Shown here: positions 9,791 to 18,772 of the stretch, piece by piece
How positions within the stretch are numbered: position 1 is the stretch's first letter
Layout: each line of letters begins with the position of its first letter
NCBI RefSeq assembly: GCF_029968015.1
Contig: NZ_JASCIS010000035.1
Coordinates: 1 to 64,000 of the forward strand
Direction: 5' to 3'
Source of the DNA: Streptomyces luteolus
GTDB lineage: Bacteria > Actinomycetota > Actinomycetes > Streptomycetales > Streptomycetaceae
DNA: 64,000 bases
Translations under genes and position numbers: made by a program
Notes under the pieces: generated by a model
Told to the model about the DNA's origin: nothing
Databases searched by the model: none
What the model saw: the letters and a program-made list of their open reading frames with translations, nothing else

Positions 9791-10474
9791 ATGGTGCAGA
9801 AGGCCAAGATCCTCCTGGTCGATGACCGGCCGGAGAATCTGCTTGCGCTGGAGGCCATCCTCTCCGCGCTCGATCAGACGCTGGTGCGGGCATCGTCCGG
9901 GGAGGAAGCGCTCAAGGCACTGCTCACGGACGACTTCGCGGTCATCCTGCTGGACGTTCAGATGCCGGGCATGGACGGCTTCGAGACCGCCGCGCACATC
10001 AAGCGGCGCGAGCGGACCCGGGACATCCCGATCATCTTCCTCACGGCCATCAACCACGGCCCCCACCACACCTTCCGCGGATACGCGGCGGGCGCGGTGG
10101 ACTACATCTCGAAGCCCTTCGACCCGTGGGTGCTGCGCGCCAAGGTCTCGGTGTTCGTCGAGCTGTACATGAAGAACTGCCAACTCCGCGAGCAGGCCGC
10201 CCTGCTGCGCCTCCAGCTGGAGGGCGGCGGCAGGACGGCCGTCGGCGAGGCGCAGGAGTCCACCGGGCTCCTCGCCGAGCTCTCCGCCCGCCTCGCCGCG
10301 GTCGAGGAGCAGGCGGAGGCGCTCTCCAAGCAGCTCGACGACGACTCGGCGGACGCCGCCGCCGTCGCCACCGCCGCCCACCTGGAGCGCAAACTGACCG
10401 GCCTGCGCAGGGCACTTGACGCCCTGGAGCCCGGCACCGACAGCGGTGCGCCCACGCTGCCCACGCAGAACTGA
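9791..10474 (+). CDS. osaB: OsaB response regulator with coiled-coil output
   Basis: 227 aa. The start is ATG 9791 because GAGGAGG sits at 9777-9783; an in-frame upstream ATG (9707) has no such site. Residues 1-125 form a receiver domain: the acidic pocket is in LLVDDRPEN, the phospho-Asp is in VILLDVQMPGMDGFE, and the lysine is in YISKPFDP. Instead of a DNA-binding domain the C terminus is a charged, heptad-rich helix (about 150-215), so output is by protein contact. In S. coelicolor OsaB is needed for growth and development under osmotic stress and partners OsaA (known). Confidence 0.95.
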   Translation: MVQKAKILLVDDRPENLLALEAILSALDQTLVRASSGEEALKALLTDDFAVILLDVQMPGMDGFETAAHIKRRERTRDIPIIFLTAINHGPHHTFRGYAAGAVDYISKPFDPWVLRAKVSVFVELYMKNCQLREQAALLRLQLEGGGRTAVGEAQESTGLLAELSARLAAVEEQAEALSKQLDDDSADAAAVATAAHLERKLTGLRRALDALEPGTDSGAPTLPTQN

Positions 10475-10591
10475 CGGAAGCGGACCGGCCGCTGAGCAGG
10501 TGTCAGTTGCCGGACCCCGCAAGGGCGACACGAACGGGTGAAGCGGTGGGCACACGTGTCCGCCGTGGCCCGCGCAGGTAACCTCACCCTC

Positions 10592-13342
10592 ATGGCCTCA
10601 CGTCCGTCCGCAGCCAAGAAGGCGTCGCCCGCGAAGAAGGCGGCCGCCCCCAAGAAGGCTCCGGCTAAGAAGGCCGTGGCGAAGAAGGCGCCCGCGAAGA
10701 AGGCTCCCGCCAAGAAGGCTGCGGCGAAGAAGCCCGCACCGAAGCCGGCCCCCAACCCCACCGGCGGCGTGTACAAGTTCGCGCGCGCCTGCTGGCTCGG
10801 CCTCGCCCACGCCGTCGGAGCGATGTTCCGCGGCATAGGGCGCGGAGCGAAGGGACTCGACCCGGCCCACCGCAAGGACGGGCTGGCGCTGCTGCTGCTC
10901 GGCCTCGCCCTGATCTGCGCGGCCGGCACCTGGTCGAACCTGCGCGGCCCCGTCGGTGACCTCGTCGAGATGCTCGTCACCGGCTCCTTCGGCCGGCTCG
11001 ACCTGCTCGTACCGCTGCTGCTCGGCGCCATCGCCGTACGCCTCATCCGCCACCCCGAGAAGCCCGACGCCAACGGGCGGATCGTCATCGGCCTGTCCGC
11101 GCTCGTCATCGGCGTGCTCGGGCAGGTTCACATGGCCTGCGGGTCGCCGGGGCGCGGCGAGGGCATCGAGGCCATACGGGACGCGGGCGGGCTGATCGGC
11201 TGGGGCGTCTCCCGGCCGCTGGCCTTCGCGATGGGTGAGGTCCTCGCCGTACCGCTGCTCGTGCTGCTCACCGTCTTCGGCCTGCTCGTCGTCACCGCGA
11301 CGCCCGTGAACGCCATTCCGCAGCGGCTGCGCCAGCTCGGCGAGACGCTCGGCATCGTCCAACCCGAGGCCGCCGCCGAGCAGTTCACCGAGGACGACGC
11401 GCGCTACGAAGAGCAGTGGCGCGAGTCCCTGCCCGCCAAGTCGAAGCGCCGCGGCCGCCAGAGCCCGCCGGACGCGTACGACCCCGACCACGCCGAGGAA
11501 GAGGCGCTCAGCAAGCGCGGCCGCCGGCCCCGACGCCCCAGCGCGCAGCCCGACTTCGACCAGCCGATGGACGCCGTGGACGTGGCCGCCGCTGCCGCCG
11601 CCGCACTCGACGGCGCGGTCCTGCACGGCATGCCGCCCTCGCCGCTCGTCGCCGACCTCACCCAGGGCGTCTCACCCGCCGAACGCCCCGAGGAGACCAC
11701 GCCGACGCCGGTCCCGACGGCCCGCGGCGCCGGGCAGAAGCCGGCCCGGCGCCGGCCGCCCGAAGAGCACGACAGCGGCGAGCGCTCCGTCCCCGACCTC
11801 ACCAAGGCCGCCCCGGACGCGCCCCGCGATCTGCCGCCGCGCGCCGAGCAGTTGCAGCTCTCCGGCGACATCACGTACGCGCTGCCCTCCCTCGACCTGC
11901 TGACCCGCGGCGGCCCCGGCAAGTCCCGCAGCGCCGCCAACGACGCGGTGGTGGAGTCGCTGTCGACCGTCTTCACCGAGTTCAAGGTCGACGCGGCCGT
12001 CACCGGCTTCACCCGCGGCCCGACCGTCACGCGGTACGAGGTCGAACTCGGCCCCGCCGTGAAGGTCGAGAAGATCACGGCCCTGACCAAGAACATCGCG
12101 TACGCCGTGGCTTCGCCGGACGTGCGGATCATCAGCCCCATCCCGGGCAAGTCCGCCGTCGGCATCGAGATCCCCAACACCGACCGCGAGATGGTCAACC
12201 TCGGGGACGTGCTGCGCCTCGCCGACGCCGCCGAGGACGACCACCCGATGCTGGTCGCGCTCGGCAAGGACGTCGAGGGCGGCTACGTCATGGCGAACAT
12301 GGCGAAGATGCCGCACATCCTCGTCGCCGGCGCCACCGGCTCCGGAAAGTCCTCCTGCATCAACTGCCTGATCACCTCGATCATGGTGCGCGCGACGCCC
12401 GAGGACGTCCGGATGGTCCTGGTCGACCCCAAGCGCGTGGAACTCACCGCGTACGAGGGCATCCCGCACCTGATCACCCCGATCATCACCAACCCGAAGC
12501 GCGCCGCCGAGGCACTGCAGTGGGTCGTACGGGAGATGGATCTGCGCTACGACGACCTCGCGGCGTACGGCTTCCGGCACATCGACGACTTCAACGAGGC
12601 CGTCCGCAACGGCAAGGTGCAGGCACCCGAGGGCAGTGAGCGCGAGCTGCAGCCGTACCCGTACCTCCTGGTGATCGTGGACGAGCTCGCCGACCTGATG
12701 ATGGTGGCGCCGCGGGACGTCGAGGACGCGATCGTGCGGATCACGCAGCTCGCGCGGGCCGCCGGCATCCACCTGGTGCTCGCCACCCAGCGGCCCTCCG
12801 TCGACGTCGTCACCGGACTGATCAAGGCCAACGTGCCGTCCCGCCTCGCCTTCGCCACCTCCTCGCTCGCCGACAGCCGCGTCATCCTCGACCAGCCCGG
12901 CGCCGAGAAGCTGATCGGCAAGGGCGACGGACTGTTCCTGCCGATGGGGGCGAACAAGCCGACGCGGATGCAGGGCGCCTTCGTCACCGAAGCCGAAGTC
13001 GCCGCGGTCGTGCAGCACTGCAAGGATCAGATGGCGCCGGTCTTCCGCGAGGACGTCACCGTCGGCACCAAGCAGAAGAAGGAGATCGACGAGGACATCG
13101 GCGACGACCTCGACCTGCTCTGCCAGGCCGCCGAGCTGGTCGTCTCCACCCAGTTCGGATCGACCTCGATGCTGCAGCGCAAGCTCCGCGTGGGCTTCGC
13201 CAAGGCGGGCCGGCTCATGGACCTCATGGAGTCGCGCAACATCGTCGGGCCCAGCGAGGGATCCAAGGCTCGTGACGTTCTTGTGAAGCCTGACGAACTG
13301 GATGGAGTGCTCGCCGTGATCCGCGGGGAGGCTCAACCGTAG
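10592..13342 (+). CDS. ftsK: FtsK/SpoIIIE DNA translocase
   Basis: 916 aa. The N terminus is a Lys/Ala/Pro-rich tract (residues about 5-50) of repeated AKKA/PKKAP motifs that resembles a histone H1 tail. About four transmembrane helices follow (about 85-250), then a variable linker. The motor domain has Walker A VAGATGSGKSS and Walker B LLVIVDELADLMM, and a gamma winged helix (LVVSTQFGSTSMLQRKL) ends the protein. It pumps DNA through sporulation septa. The start at ATG 10592 has no clear ribosome site. A TAACCT -10-like hexamer at 10579-10584 would place transcription at the ATG, so a leaderless mRNA is possible (inference). Confidence 0.95.
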   Translation: MASRPSAAKKASPAKKAAAPKKAPAKKAVAKKAPAKKAPAKKAAAKKPAPKPAPNPTGGVYKFARACWLGLAHAVGAMFRGIGRGAKGLDPAHRKDGLALLLLGLALICAAGTWSNLRGPVGDLVEMLVTGSFGRLDLLVPLLLGAIAVRLIRHPEKPDANGRIVIGLSALVIGVLGQVHMACGSPGRGEGIEAIRDAGGLIGWGVSRPLAFAMGEVLAVPLLVLLTVFGLLVVTATPVNAIPQRLRQLGETLGIVQPEAAAEQFTEDDARYEEQWRESLPAKSKRRGRQSPPDAYDPDHAEEEALSKRGRRPRRPSAQPDFDQPMDAVDVAAAAAAALDGAVLHGMPPSPLVADLTQGVSPAERPEETTPTPVPTARGAGQKPARRRPPEEHDSGERSVPDLTKAAPDAPRDLPPRAEQLQLSGDITYALPSLDLLTRGGPGKSRSAANDAVVESLSTVFTEFKVDAAVTGFTRGPTVTRYEVELGPAVKVEKITALTKNIAYAVASPDVRIISPIPGKSAVGIEIPNTDREMVNLGDVLRLADAAEDDHPMLVALGKDVEGGYVMANMAKMPHILVAGATGSGKSSCINCLITSIMVRATPEDVRMVLVDPKRVELTAYEGIPHLITPIITNPKRAAEALQWVVREMDLRYDDLAAYGFRHIDDFNEAVRNGKVQAPEGSERELQPYPYLLVIVDELADLMMVAPRDVEDAIVRITQLARAAGIHLVLATQRPSVDVVTGLIKANVPSRLAFATSSLADSRVILDQPGAEKLIGKGDGLFLPMGANKPTRMQGAFVTEAEVAAVVQHCKDQMAPVFREDVTVGTKQKKEIDEDIGDDLDLLCQAAELVVSTQFGSTSMLQRKLRVGFAKAGRLMDLMESRNIVGPSEGSKARDVLVKPDELDGVLAVIRGEAQP

Positions 13343-13520
13343 GAACCCGTCAGCCGAGACTCCACCGAAAGGATTCGGCAGGCAACCGTTTCCCTTTCCC
13401 GTACGTCAAGTTGGAAAGAGTCGGAAGGGGAGACGGAAGGATGCCTCACCGGCGGTTCGCCACTGGTGAGACCGGCCATGGCTATCGCGTACGAATGGCG
13501 TACAAACTGCATCCGCCCGC

Positions 13521-13551
13521 TTGCCTCACCCTTTCGTACCCCCCCTAGACT
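13521..13551 (+). promoter_or_regulatory. possible promoter of the RodZ-like gene
   Basis: TTGCCT (13521-13526) and TAGACT (13546-13551) resemble vegetative -35/-10 hexamers but the spacer is long, 19 bases. It lies 41 bases before the GTG start. Confidence 0.35.
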
Positions 13552-13591
13552 GAACGTCCAGCAGGTGGCTGCACGCTCGAAAGGCGCCCTC

Positions 13592-14452
13592 GTGTCCATC
13601 GGCAACTCTCCTGAAGAAGTCGGCAACTCTCCCGAAGAAGACCGTCCTTCGATCCACGAAGACGACCGGCCTTCGGTCGGCCGTGCCCTCCAGCAGGCGA
13701 GAATCGACTCGGGCCGCACCGTCGAAGAAGTCAGCGCGGCCACGCGGGTGCGCGTCCCGATCGTGCACGCCATCGAGCAGGAGGACTTCTCCCGCTGCGG
13801 CGGCGATGTGTACGCGCGCGGCCACATCCGCACCCTCGCACGCGCCGTGGGCGTCGACCCCGAACCGCTGGTCGCGCAGTACGACGCCGAGCACGGCGGC
13901 CGGCCCGCTCCCACGCCCGCCGCACCGCTCTTCGAGGCCGAGCGCATCCGGGCCGAACCGCGGCGGCCCAACTGGACCGCGGCCATGGTCGCCGCCATCG
14001 TCGCGGTGATCGGCTTCGTCGGCTTCACGCTGTTCAACGGCGGCGGCGACGGCCAGGGTTCGAAGAACCCGGTCGCCGAGGGCTCCCCGACGAGCGGCGA
14101 CACCGAGTCGAAGCCCGCCCCCAACAAGCCCGACCCCAAGCCCGACCCGACGGACAGCGCCATCGCGGGCGCCCCGAAGGACAAGGTCACCGTGATGGTC
14201 AGCGCCACCGAGGGCCGCAGCTGGATCTCGGCGAAGGACCACAACGGCGCGATCATGTTCGACGGCCTCCTGGAGGAGGGGCAGTCCAAGTCCTTCACGG
14301 ACAAGCAGAAGATCGACCTCGTGCTCGGTGACGCGGGAGCCATCAAGCTCTTCGTCAACGGCAAGGAGGTCAAGGACGAGTTCAAGCCCGGCCAGGTCGA
14401 GCGCCTGTCGTACACCCGCGGCGACAACGGCGGAGCGCCCGAGGTCGGCTGA
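13592..14452 (+). CDS. RodZ-like helix-turn-helix membrane protein (DUF4115)
   Basis: 286 aa from GTG 13592, with GAAAGG at 13579-13584. An acidic N terminus carries a 21-bp tandem duplication (13601-13642) coding GNSPEEV/GNSPEED. It is followed by an HTH_25 domain (about 30-105, VGRALQQARIDSGRTVEEV), a transmembrane helix (about 130-150, MVAAIVAVIGFVGFTLF), a Pro/Lys linker and a C-terminal DUF4115 beta domain (about 190-280). This is the RodZ architecture, a cytoskeleton-linked morphogenesis factor in rod bacteria. Its role in Streptomyces is not established. It lies between ftsK and rimO. Confidence 0.85.
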   Translation: MSIGNSPEEVGNSPEEDRPSIHEDDRPSVGRALQQARIDSGRTVEEVSAATRVRVPIVHAIEQEDFSRCGGDVYARGHIRTLARAVGVDPEPLVAQYDAEHGGRPAPTPAAPLFEAERIRAEPRRPNWTAAMVAAIVAVIGFVGFTLFNGGGDGQGSKNPVAEGSPTSGDTESKPAPNKPDPKPDPTDSAIAGAPKDKVTVMVSATEGRSWISAKDHNGAIMFDGLLEEGQSKSFTDKQKIDLVLGDAGAIKLFVNGKEVKDEFKPGQVERLSYTRGDNGGAPEVG

Positions 14453-14472
14453 CCCCGGACGCCGCCGCGAGG

Positions 14473-14496
14473 CCCGGTTCCCTTCGGGGAGCCGGG
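14473..14496 (+). terminator. hairpin after the RodZ-like gene
   Basis: CCCGGTTCCC-TTCG-GGGAGCCGGG, a fully paired 10-bp stem (one G-T) with a UUCG loop, 20 bases after the stop codon. There is no T run, as is usual in Streptomyces. Confidence 0.6.
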
Positions 14497-14601
14497 TCTC
14501 GGGCTTGCCGCGGGGCCTCTCGCAGCCCGTCCCGGCCCCCTCGCGTACCGCCGGGAACCTCGCGGCAGGGCGGCCGGTGGGGACGAAGTACGCTTGACCC
14601 C

Positions 14602-16074
14602 ATGCCCGAACGCCGTACCGTCGCTCTCGTCACTCTTGGCTGCGCCCGTAACGAGGTGGACTCGGAGGAGCTCGCAGGCCGCTTGGAGGCGGACGGCTGG
14701 CAACTCGTCGAGGAAGCCGCGGACGCGGATGTCGCCGTCGTCAACACCTGCGGATTCGTCGATGCCGCGAAGAAGGACTCCGTCGACGCCCTGCTCGAAG
14801 CCAATGACCTCAAGGATCACGGCAGGACCCAGGCCGTCGTGGCCGTGGGCTGCATGGCCGAGCGGTACGGCAAGGAGCTCGCCGACGCCCTGCCCGAGGC
14901 CGACGGCGTGCTCGGCTTCGACGACTACACCGACATCTCCGGCCGCCTGAACACCATCCTCAGCGGCGGCAACGTGGAGGCGCACGCCCCGCGCGACCGC
15001 CGCAAGCTGCTGCCCCTCAGTCCCGTCGAGCGCCAGTCCGGCGCCGATGGCGTGGCGCTGCCCGGGCACGCGCAGGCGCCGGAGAACGAGCCCGCCGACC
15101 TGCCGGAAGGACTGGCTCCGGCGTCCGGGCCGCGGGCCCCGCTGCGCCGCCGCATGGGCAGCTCGCCGGTGGCCTCGGTGAAGCTCGCCTCCGGCTGCGA
15201 CCGCCGCTGCTCGTTCTGCGCGATCCCGTCCTTCCGCGGCTCGTTCATCTCGCGCCGCCCCAGCGATGTACTCAACGAGACGCGCTGGCTCGCCGAGCAG
15301 GGCGTCAAGGAGGTCATGCTGGTCTCCGAGAACAACACCTCGTACGGCAAGGACCTCGGGGACATCCGGCTGCTGGAGTCGCTGCTTCCCGAGCTCGCCG
15401 AGGTCGACGGGATCGAGCGCGTGCGCGTCAGCTACCTCCAGCCCGCCGAGATGCGCCCCGGCCTCATCGACGTGCTGACGTCGACCCCGAAGGTCGCGCC
15501 CTACTTCGACCTGTCCTTCCAGCACTCCGCGCCCGGCGTGCTGCGCGCGATGCGGCGCTTCGGCGACACCGACCGGTTCCTGGAGCTGCTCGACCAGATC
15601 CGCGGCAAGGCCCCGCAGGCCGGTGCCCGGTCCAACTTCATCGTGGGCTTCCCCGGCGAGACCGAGGAGGACGTGGCCGAGCTGGAGCGCTTCCTTAACG
15701 GGGCCCGCCTGGACGCGATCGGCGTCTTCGGGTACTCCGACGAGGACGGCACCGAGGCCGCCACGTACGAGAACAAGCTGGACGAGGACGTCGTCGCCGA
15801 ACGCCTCGCGCGGGTCTCGCGGCTGGCCGAGGAGCTGACCGCGCAGCGGGCCGACGAGCGCGTCGGGGAGACGCTGAGCGTCCTGGTGGAGTCCCTTGAC
15901 GGCGAGGACGGCGCCTTCGGCCGGGCCGCGCACCAGGCCCCCGAGACCGACGGCCAGGTGGTCTTCGCCGACGGTGCGGGCTTGACTGCCGGTCGTATGG
16001 TCGAGGCGAAGGTGGTCGGAACTCTGGGTGTCGACCTGGTGGTGGAGCGGGTTTCTGAGGAGGCGGGCAGATGA
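14602..16074 (+). CDS. rimO: ribosomal protein S12 methylthiotransferase RimO
   Basis: 490 aa. The N-terminal MTTase/UPF0004 domain has its three cluster cysteines in LGCARNEVDSE, VVNTCGFVD and AVGCMAE. The radical SAM domain has the CxxxCxxC motif in CDRRCSFCAIP, and a C-terminal TRAM domain follows. LGCARNEVDSE and the absence of MiaB signatures assign it to RimO, which methylthiolates Asp of S12. A roughly 45-residue insertion (Pro/Glu-rich, about 140-185) separates the two iron-sulfur domains. The stop overlaps the pgsA start (ATGA). Confidence 0.95.
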   Translation: MPERRTVALVTLGCARNEVDSEELAGRLEADGWQLVEEAADADVAVVNTCGFVDAAKKDSVDALLEANDLKDHGRTQAVVAVGCMAERYGKELADALPEADGVLGFDDYTDISGRLNTILSGGNVEAHAPRDRRKLLPLSPVERQSGADGVALPGHAQAPENEPADLPEGLAPASGPRAPLRRRMGSSPVASVKLASGCDRRCSFCAIPSFRGSFISRRPSDVLNETRWLAEQGVKEVMLVSENNTSYGKDLGDIRLLESLLPELAEVDGIERVRVSYLQPAEMRPGLIDVLTSTPKVAPYFDLSFQHSAPGVLRAMRRFGDTDRFLELLDQIRGKAPQAGARSNFIVGFPGETEEDVAELERFLNGARLDAIGVFGYSDEDGTEAATYENKLDEDVVAERLARVSRLAEELTAQRADERVGETLSVLVESLDGEDGAFGRAAHQAPETDGQVVFADGAGLTAGRMVEAKVVGTLGVDLVVERVSEEAGR

Positions 16075-16727
16075 CCGGAGTCCCGGCATCGGCGGCGGGT
16101 GGCACCGGCCGGCAGCCGGCACCCGGCGGCAAGCTGGGCACTGCGGCCGTCAATCAGGCCAGCCTGTGGAACATCGCGAACATCCTGACGATGGTGCGGC
16201 TCGTGCTCGTGCCGGTCTTCGTCGCGCTGATGCTCGCCGAGGGCGGGTACGACCCGGCCTGGCGCGCGCTCGCCTGGGCCGCGTTCGCCATCGCCATGAT
16301 CACCGACGTCTTCGACGGGCACCTGGCGCGTACGTACAACCTCGTCACCGACTTCGGGAAGATCGCCGACCCGATCGCGGACAAGGCGATCATGGGCGCC
16401 GCACTGATCTGTCTCTCCGCGCTGGGCGATCTGCCGTGGTGGGTGACCGGAGTGATCCTCGGCCGGGAACTGGGCATCACGCTGCTGCGCTTCTGGGTGA
16501 TCCGCTACGGCGTGATTCCGGCCAGTCGCGGCGGCAAGCTGAAGACGCTCTCACAGGGCATCGCGGTCGGGATGTACGTCCTCGCGCTGACCGGGCCGCT
16601 CGCGACGCTGCGGTTCTGGGTGATGGCCCTCGCGGTCGTCCTGACCGTGGCCACCGGCCTCGACTACATCCGGCAGGCGATCGTCCTCCGACGCCAGGGA
16701 CAGGCCGCCGAGGAGCACACGGCGTGA
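16071..16727 (+). CDS. pgsA: CDP-diacylglycerol-glycerol-3-phosphate 3-phosphatidyltransferase
   Basis: 218 aa integral membrane protein of phosphatidylglycerol synthesis. The CDP-alcohol transferase motif is intact: DVFDGHLAR, then GKIADPIADK (D-x2-DG-x2-AR-x8-G-x3-D-x3-D). The N terminus (about 1-25) is a soluble Ala/Gly-rich leader. About five or six membrane helices follow. Four-base overlaps with rimO before and cinA after show translational coupling. Confidence 0.94.
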   Translation: MTGVPASAAGGTGRQPAPGGKLGTAAVNQASLWNIANILTMVRLVLVPVFVALMLAEGGYDPAWRALAWAAFAIAMITDVFDGHLARTYNLVTDFGKIADPIADKAIMGAALICLSALGDLPWWVTGVILGRELGITLLRFWVIRYGVIPASRGGKLKTLSQGIAVGMYVLALTGPLATLRFWVMALAVVLTVATGLDYIRQAIVLRRQGQAAEEHTA

Positions 16728-17254
16728 CCGAATCCAGGGCGGCCGAGGTGCTCGGGCTGCTCGCCCGGCGCGGCCGGACCCTGGCCGTCGCCGAGTCCCT
16801 GACCGGCGGACTTGTCGCCGCCGAGCTCACTTCCGTGCCGGGTGCCTCGGCTTCGTTCCGCGGTTCCGTGACGGCGTACGCGACGGAACTCAAGCAGCGG
16901 GTGCTCGGGGTCGACGGAACCCTGCTGGCCGAGCGCGGGGCGGTCGATCCCGACGTGGCCCGGCAGATGGCGCGGGGGGTGCGCGAGGCGCTCGGCGCGG
17001 ACTGGGGGATCGCCACCACCGGGGTCGCCGGCCCCCGGCCGCAGGACGGAAAGCCCGTCGGAACGGTGTACGTCGCGGTGATCGGTCCCGGCCACCGGGA
17101 CGGAGACGTACCCGGCAAAGTCGTCGCGCTGCGGTTGAACGGCGATCGTTCGGAAATCCGTAGAGAGAGTGTACGGAGCGTGCTCGACCTGCTCGCAGAC
17201 GAACTCATCGCGAACGAGCGGGCACAGGATACGGAACAGAACGGGGGGAATTGA
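16724..17254 (+). CDS. cinA: CinA-family nicotinamide-nucleotide amidohydrolase (C-terminal domain only)
   Basis: 176 aa from GTG 16724, overlapping the pgsA stop (GTGA). Motifs AESLTGGLVAAELTSVPGAS, FRGSVTAYATELK and TTGVAGP are those of the CinA C-terminal (PncC) domain, which deamidates nicotinamide mononucleotide. The N-terminal molybdopterin-binding-like domain of full-length CinA is absent, as is common in actinomycetes. The family-typical TGxAGP loop here ends in GPRPQDGKPVGTVY, agreeing with the active-site region. Confidence 0.92.
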   Translation: MTESRAAEVLGLLARRGRTLAVAESLTGGLVAAELTSVPGASASFRGSVTAYATELKQRVLGVDGTLLAERGAVDPDVARQMARGVREALGADWGIATTGVAGPRPQDGKPVGTVYVAVIGPGHRDGDVPGKVVALRLNGDRSEIRRESVRSVLDLLADELIANERAQDTEQNGGN

Positions 17255-17363
17255 TGTTTGCAGCCCTGAGTGAACACGACATCGCTCCCCGCACGGCCGT
17301 CGCGCAAGGCGGTACGGTGGGGCGTGAAGGATGCGGCTACGCGGTCCGAGGAGGGAGCCACCG

Positions 17364-17765
17364 ATGATTCTGCTCCGTCGCCTGCTGGGTGACGTGCTGC
17401 GTCGGCAGCGCCAGCGCCAGGGCCGTACTCTGCGCGAAGTCTCCTCGTCCGCCCGAGTCTCGCTCGGCTATCTCTCCGAGGTGGAGCGGGGGCAGAAGGA
17501 GGCTTCCTCCGAGCTGCTCTCCGCGATCTGCGACGCGCTTGACGTACGGATGTCCGAGCTCATGCGGGAAGTGAGCGATGAGCTCTCGCTCGCCGAGCTG
17601 GCCGAGTCGGCTGCCGCGGGCGAGTCCGCGCCGGTCCGCGAACCGGTGCCCGCTGTGTCTGCCGGAGTGCGTCCCATGCTCAATTCGGTGTCCGTGACGG
17701 GTGTGCCACCCGAGCGCGTGACGATCAAGGCACCCGCGGAAGCTGTGGATGTCGTAGCGGCCTGA
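17364..17765 (+). CDS. clgR: ClgR-type XRE transcriptional regulator of Clp proteases
   Basis: 133 aa from ATG 17364, with an excellent ribosome site GAGGAGGGAG (17348-17357). A Cro/C1 helix-turn-helix spans about 10-70 (TLREVSSSARVSLGYLSEVERGQ split over helices 2-3). The C terminus ends in VVAA, an Ala-rich tail of the kind recognised by ClpP proteases; ClgR of S. lividans is itself a ClpP substrate (known). ClgR activates clpP1P2, clpC and lon genes. The pgsA-clgR neighbourhood is shared with Mycobacterium tuberculosis (Rv2746c-Rv2745c), which supports the symbol. Confidence 0.88.
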   Translation: MILLRRLLGDVLRRQRQRQGRTLREVSSSARVSLGYLSEVERGQKEASSELLSAICDALDVRMSELMREVSDELSLAELAESAAAGESAPVREPVPAVSAGVRPMLNSVSVTGVPPERVTIKAPAEAVDVVAA

Positions 17766-17820
17766 GGGTGACCCAGGGCTGGGGCTGCTGGCCTCAGCGC
17801 CGTGAACTCCTGTCTTCTTC

Positions 17821-17856
17821 GAAGGCCCCGACCGGATCTGTCCGGTCGGGGCCTTC
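17821..17856 (+). terminator. terminator after clgR
   Basis: A perfect 15-bp stem GAAGGCCCCGACCGG/CCGGTCGGGGCCTTC with a 6-nt loop, 55 bases after the clgR stop. Confidence 0.85.
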
Positions 17857-17922
17857 GTCGTGCTGGTGGGGAGGTCGTGCTCGGTGGGGGAGCTGTGCTC
17901 GGTGGAGGAGTCTCAAGTCTCG

Positions 17923-17948
17923 GTATTCGCTTCGAAGTGCCCGGGTTT
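17923..17948 (+). promoter_or_regulatory. possible SigB-class promoter of the dps gene
   Basis: GTAT (17923-17926), 16 bases, then GGGTTT (17943-17948). The published S. coelicolor SigB consensus is GNNT-N14-16-GGGTAC/T, so there is one mismatch. It would start a transcript about 70 bases before the dps start codon. Inference only; short degenerate motifs recur by chance in this composition. Confidence 0.3.
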
Positions 17949-18027
17949 GGGGCTCTGTGGGATGGTTGAGGGAGAGGGGGACGGTCGCCTGCCACCGAGT
18001 GCCATCGATTCCTCTGGAAGGACACGC

Positions 18028-18498
18028 ATGTACGTCGTGAAGAGCCCGTTGTCCGACGCCGACCTGAAGACGGTCGGCGAAGCCTTGCAGGGCGCCCTGG
18101 TCGACCTGGTGGATCTGTCACTGGTTGCCAAGCAGGTGCACTGGAATGTCGTCGGCCCCCGGTTCCGCTCCGTACACCTGCAGCTCGACGAGGTCGTCGA
18201 CACCGCGCGGCTGCACTCCGACACCGTCGCGGAGCGGGCGGCCACGCTCGGGGTCTCGCCTGACGGCAGGTCGGCGACGGTGGCGCGGAGCAGCGGGATC
18301 GGTGACGTGCCGGACGGCTGGGTCAAGGACTCGGACGCCGTGCAGACGCTCGTGGACGCGCTCGGTGCGGTGATCGGGCGGATGCGGGAGCGGGTCGACG
18401 CGACCGGTGAGGCCGACCCCGTCAGCCAGGACATCTTCATCGGCGTCACGGCCGACCTGGAGAAGCATCACTGGATGTTCCAGGCGGAGAACAGGTGA
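18028..18498 (+). CDS. dpsB: Dps-family ferritin, DNA-binding stress protein
   Basis: 156 aa from ATG 18028, with GGAAGGA at 18016-18022. The four-helix Dps fold carries the intersubunit ferroxidase ligands: the helix with KQVHWNVVGP (His) and HLQLDEVVDTARLHSD (Asp and Glu, D-x3-E-like spacing). It lacks a long Lys-rich DNA-binding tail, so direct DNA binding may be weak. Dps dodecamers oxidise and store iron and protect DNA; in S. coelicolor the corresponding locus SCO5756 is named dpsB (from memory). Confidence 0.9.
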   Translation: MYVVKSPLSDADLKTVGEALQGALVDLVDLSLVAKQVHWNVVGPRFRSVHLQLDEVVDTARLHSDTVAERAATLGVSPDGRSATVARSSGIGDVPDGWVKDSDAVQTLVDALGAVIGRMRERVDATGEADPVSQDIFIGVTADLEKHHWMFQAENR

Positions 18499-18574
18499 GG
18501 TCGAGGGGGCGGGTTCCCAGGGGGCCTTGGGTGCCCCGGGAACCCGCCCCCTGGTCGCCGGGTCGGGTCCGGGT

Positions 18575-18660
18575 GGTCCGGGTCGGTCGCTGGTCGCGGG
18601 GCTGGGTGGTCCGGGTCGGTTGCTGGTCGCGGGGCTGGGTGGGCCGGGTCGGTCGCTGAA
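18575..18660 (+). repeat. 33-bp tandem repeat, 2.6 copies
   Basis: Units 18575-18607, 18608-18640 and a partial 18641-18660 begin GGTCCGGGTCGGT. The first two differ at one base. A degenerate part-copy precedes them (18551-18574). It lies in the 274-bp gap between dps and the next gene, which holds nothing else recognisable. Confidence 0.8.
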
Positions 18661-18772
18661 CGCCGTTGCTCTTGTGGGGGGTTGCTGTGCTTCTGATGCT
18701 TCTGATGTCTCCTGCGCGCCGTCCCGTCGAGTGATCGCGCGGCGGGTACGGCATCGGCCGGAGGAGGCTGCC

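Noticed and set aside
18407..18772. N-terminal extension of the small membrane protein into dps and the 33-bp repeats
   Set aside because: It would overlap dps and consist of repeat-coded Gly/Leu sequence; ATG 18773 has a near-perfect ribosome site.
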